NCBI GenBank assembly: GCA_030640695.1
Contig: DAOWIX010000096.1
Location: 1-6,833, forward strand
Origin: Deltaproteobacteria bacterium
Lineage (GTDB): Bacteria; Desulfobacterota; Anaeroferrophillalia; Anaeroferrophillales; Tharpellaceae
Length of the DNA stretch: 6,833 nt
Direction of reading: 5' to 3'
Shown here: positions 6,776 to 6,833 of the stretch, in pieces
Layout: each line of letters opens with the position of its first letter
How positions within the stretch are numbered: the first letter of the stretch is position 1
Translations under genes and position numbers: made by a program
Notes under the pieces: generated by a model
Told to the model about the DNA's origin: nothing
The model's input: the letters and a program-made list of their open reading frames with translations, nothing else
Databases searched by the model: none

Positions 6776-6833
6776 AGTGGACAGTTGTTAGTCGTCAATG
6801 TTTTTACTGCCCACTGCCCACTGCCCACTGCCC
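6776..6833. repeat. ACTGCCC heptamer tandem array with an upstream inverted copy
   Basis: Four exact tandem copies of ACTGCCC fill 6806-6833 and run to the window edge, so the array may be longer. Upstream, AGTGGACAGT (6776-6785) is the inverted form of the same unit with one change (ACTGTCCACT against ACTGCCCACT), so the array can pair back on itself across a 20-base spacer. Short heptamer arrays of this ACTGYCC type are common in intergenic DNA of environmental bacteria and tend to vary in copy number. Confidence 0.85.

Noticed and set aside
6806..6833. Possible CRISPR array in the ACTGCCC repeats
   Set aside because: The units are seven bases long and directly adjacent, with no spacers and no cas genes nearby. 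This is a simple tandem repeat.
1..6833. A new defence or biosynthetic multi-gene system
   Set aside because: The genes are of unrelated families, lie in separate transcription units on both strands and are separated by terminators and repeats. Nothing suggests that they work as one module.

Overview
The window looks like a chromosomal accessory stretch of an anaerobic or microaerophilic Gram-negative bacterium, most likely a Desulfobacterota (deltaproteobacterial) species. That assignment is inferred from a short rubrerythrin closely resembling Geobacter/Desulfo-type proteins, a DUF4197 protein, a LytS-type 5TM multi-PAS histidine kinase, a fragment of an LbtU-like outer-membrane porin, and intergenic CACGAAGA-type repeats. 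No rRNA or tRNA gene is visible.

Left part, minus strand. Bases 1-135 appear to be one end of an IS630/Tc1-mariner-type insertion sequence: a good Shine-Dalgarno, the first 20 codons of the transposase, and a terminus that reads TA-CAGTG at 137-131. It abuts the 3' end of a large membrane-bound multi-PAS sensor histidine kinase (128-2713). That kinase stops just after the N box of its ATPase domain, and its last codons and stop lie inside the presumed IS end. The simplest reading is that the IS interrupted the kinase and left the rest of the ATPase domain beyond the left edge of the window.

Middle, minus strand. A full-length COG1001 adenine-deaminase-family gene (3250-5013) keeps all the expected metal ligands but departs from the classical Ade pattern at three motifs. 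Its stop codon overlaps, by one base, a 48-codon remnant of the C-terminal end of an outer-membrane porin (3104-3250). About 200 bp further downstream is a near-perfect 20-bp inverted repeat (2861-2901), which pairs best in minus-strand RNA and may terminate or protect this transcript. Upstream of the deaminase are an imperfect palindrome of CACGAAGA repeats and a candidate promoter.

Right part, plus strand. A rubrerythrin gene (5327-5830) has a recognisable sigma-70 promoter and a textbook intrinsic terminator. It is followed by an exported DUF4197 protein of unknown function (5949-6737). The window ends in a heptanucleotide ACTGCCC array that continues to the edge.

The genes do not form one pathway. 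The kinase (signalling), the deaminase (purine salvage or catabolism), the rubrerythrin (peroxide defence) and the DUF4197 protein seem to be independent units, separated by repeats and traces of rearrangement. I see no convincing new multi-gene system. The strongest points of interest are the IS-truncated kinase, the porin remnant fused to the end of the deaminase gene, and the atypical deaminase itself.
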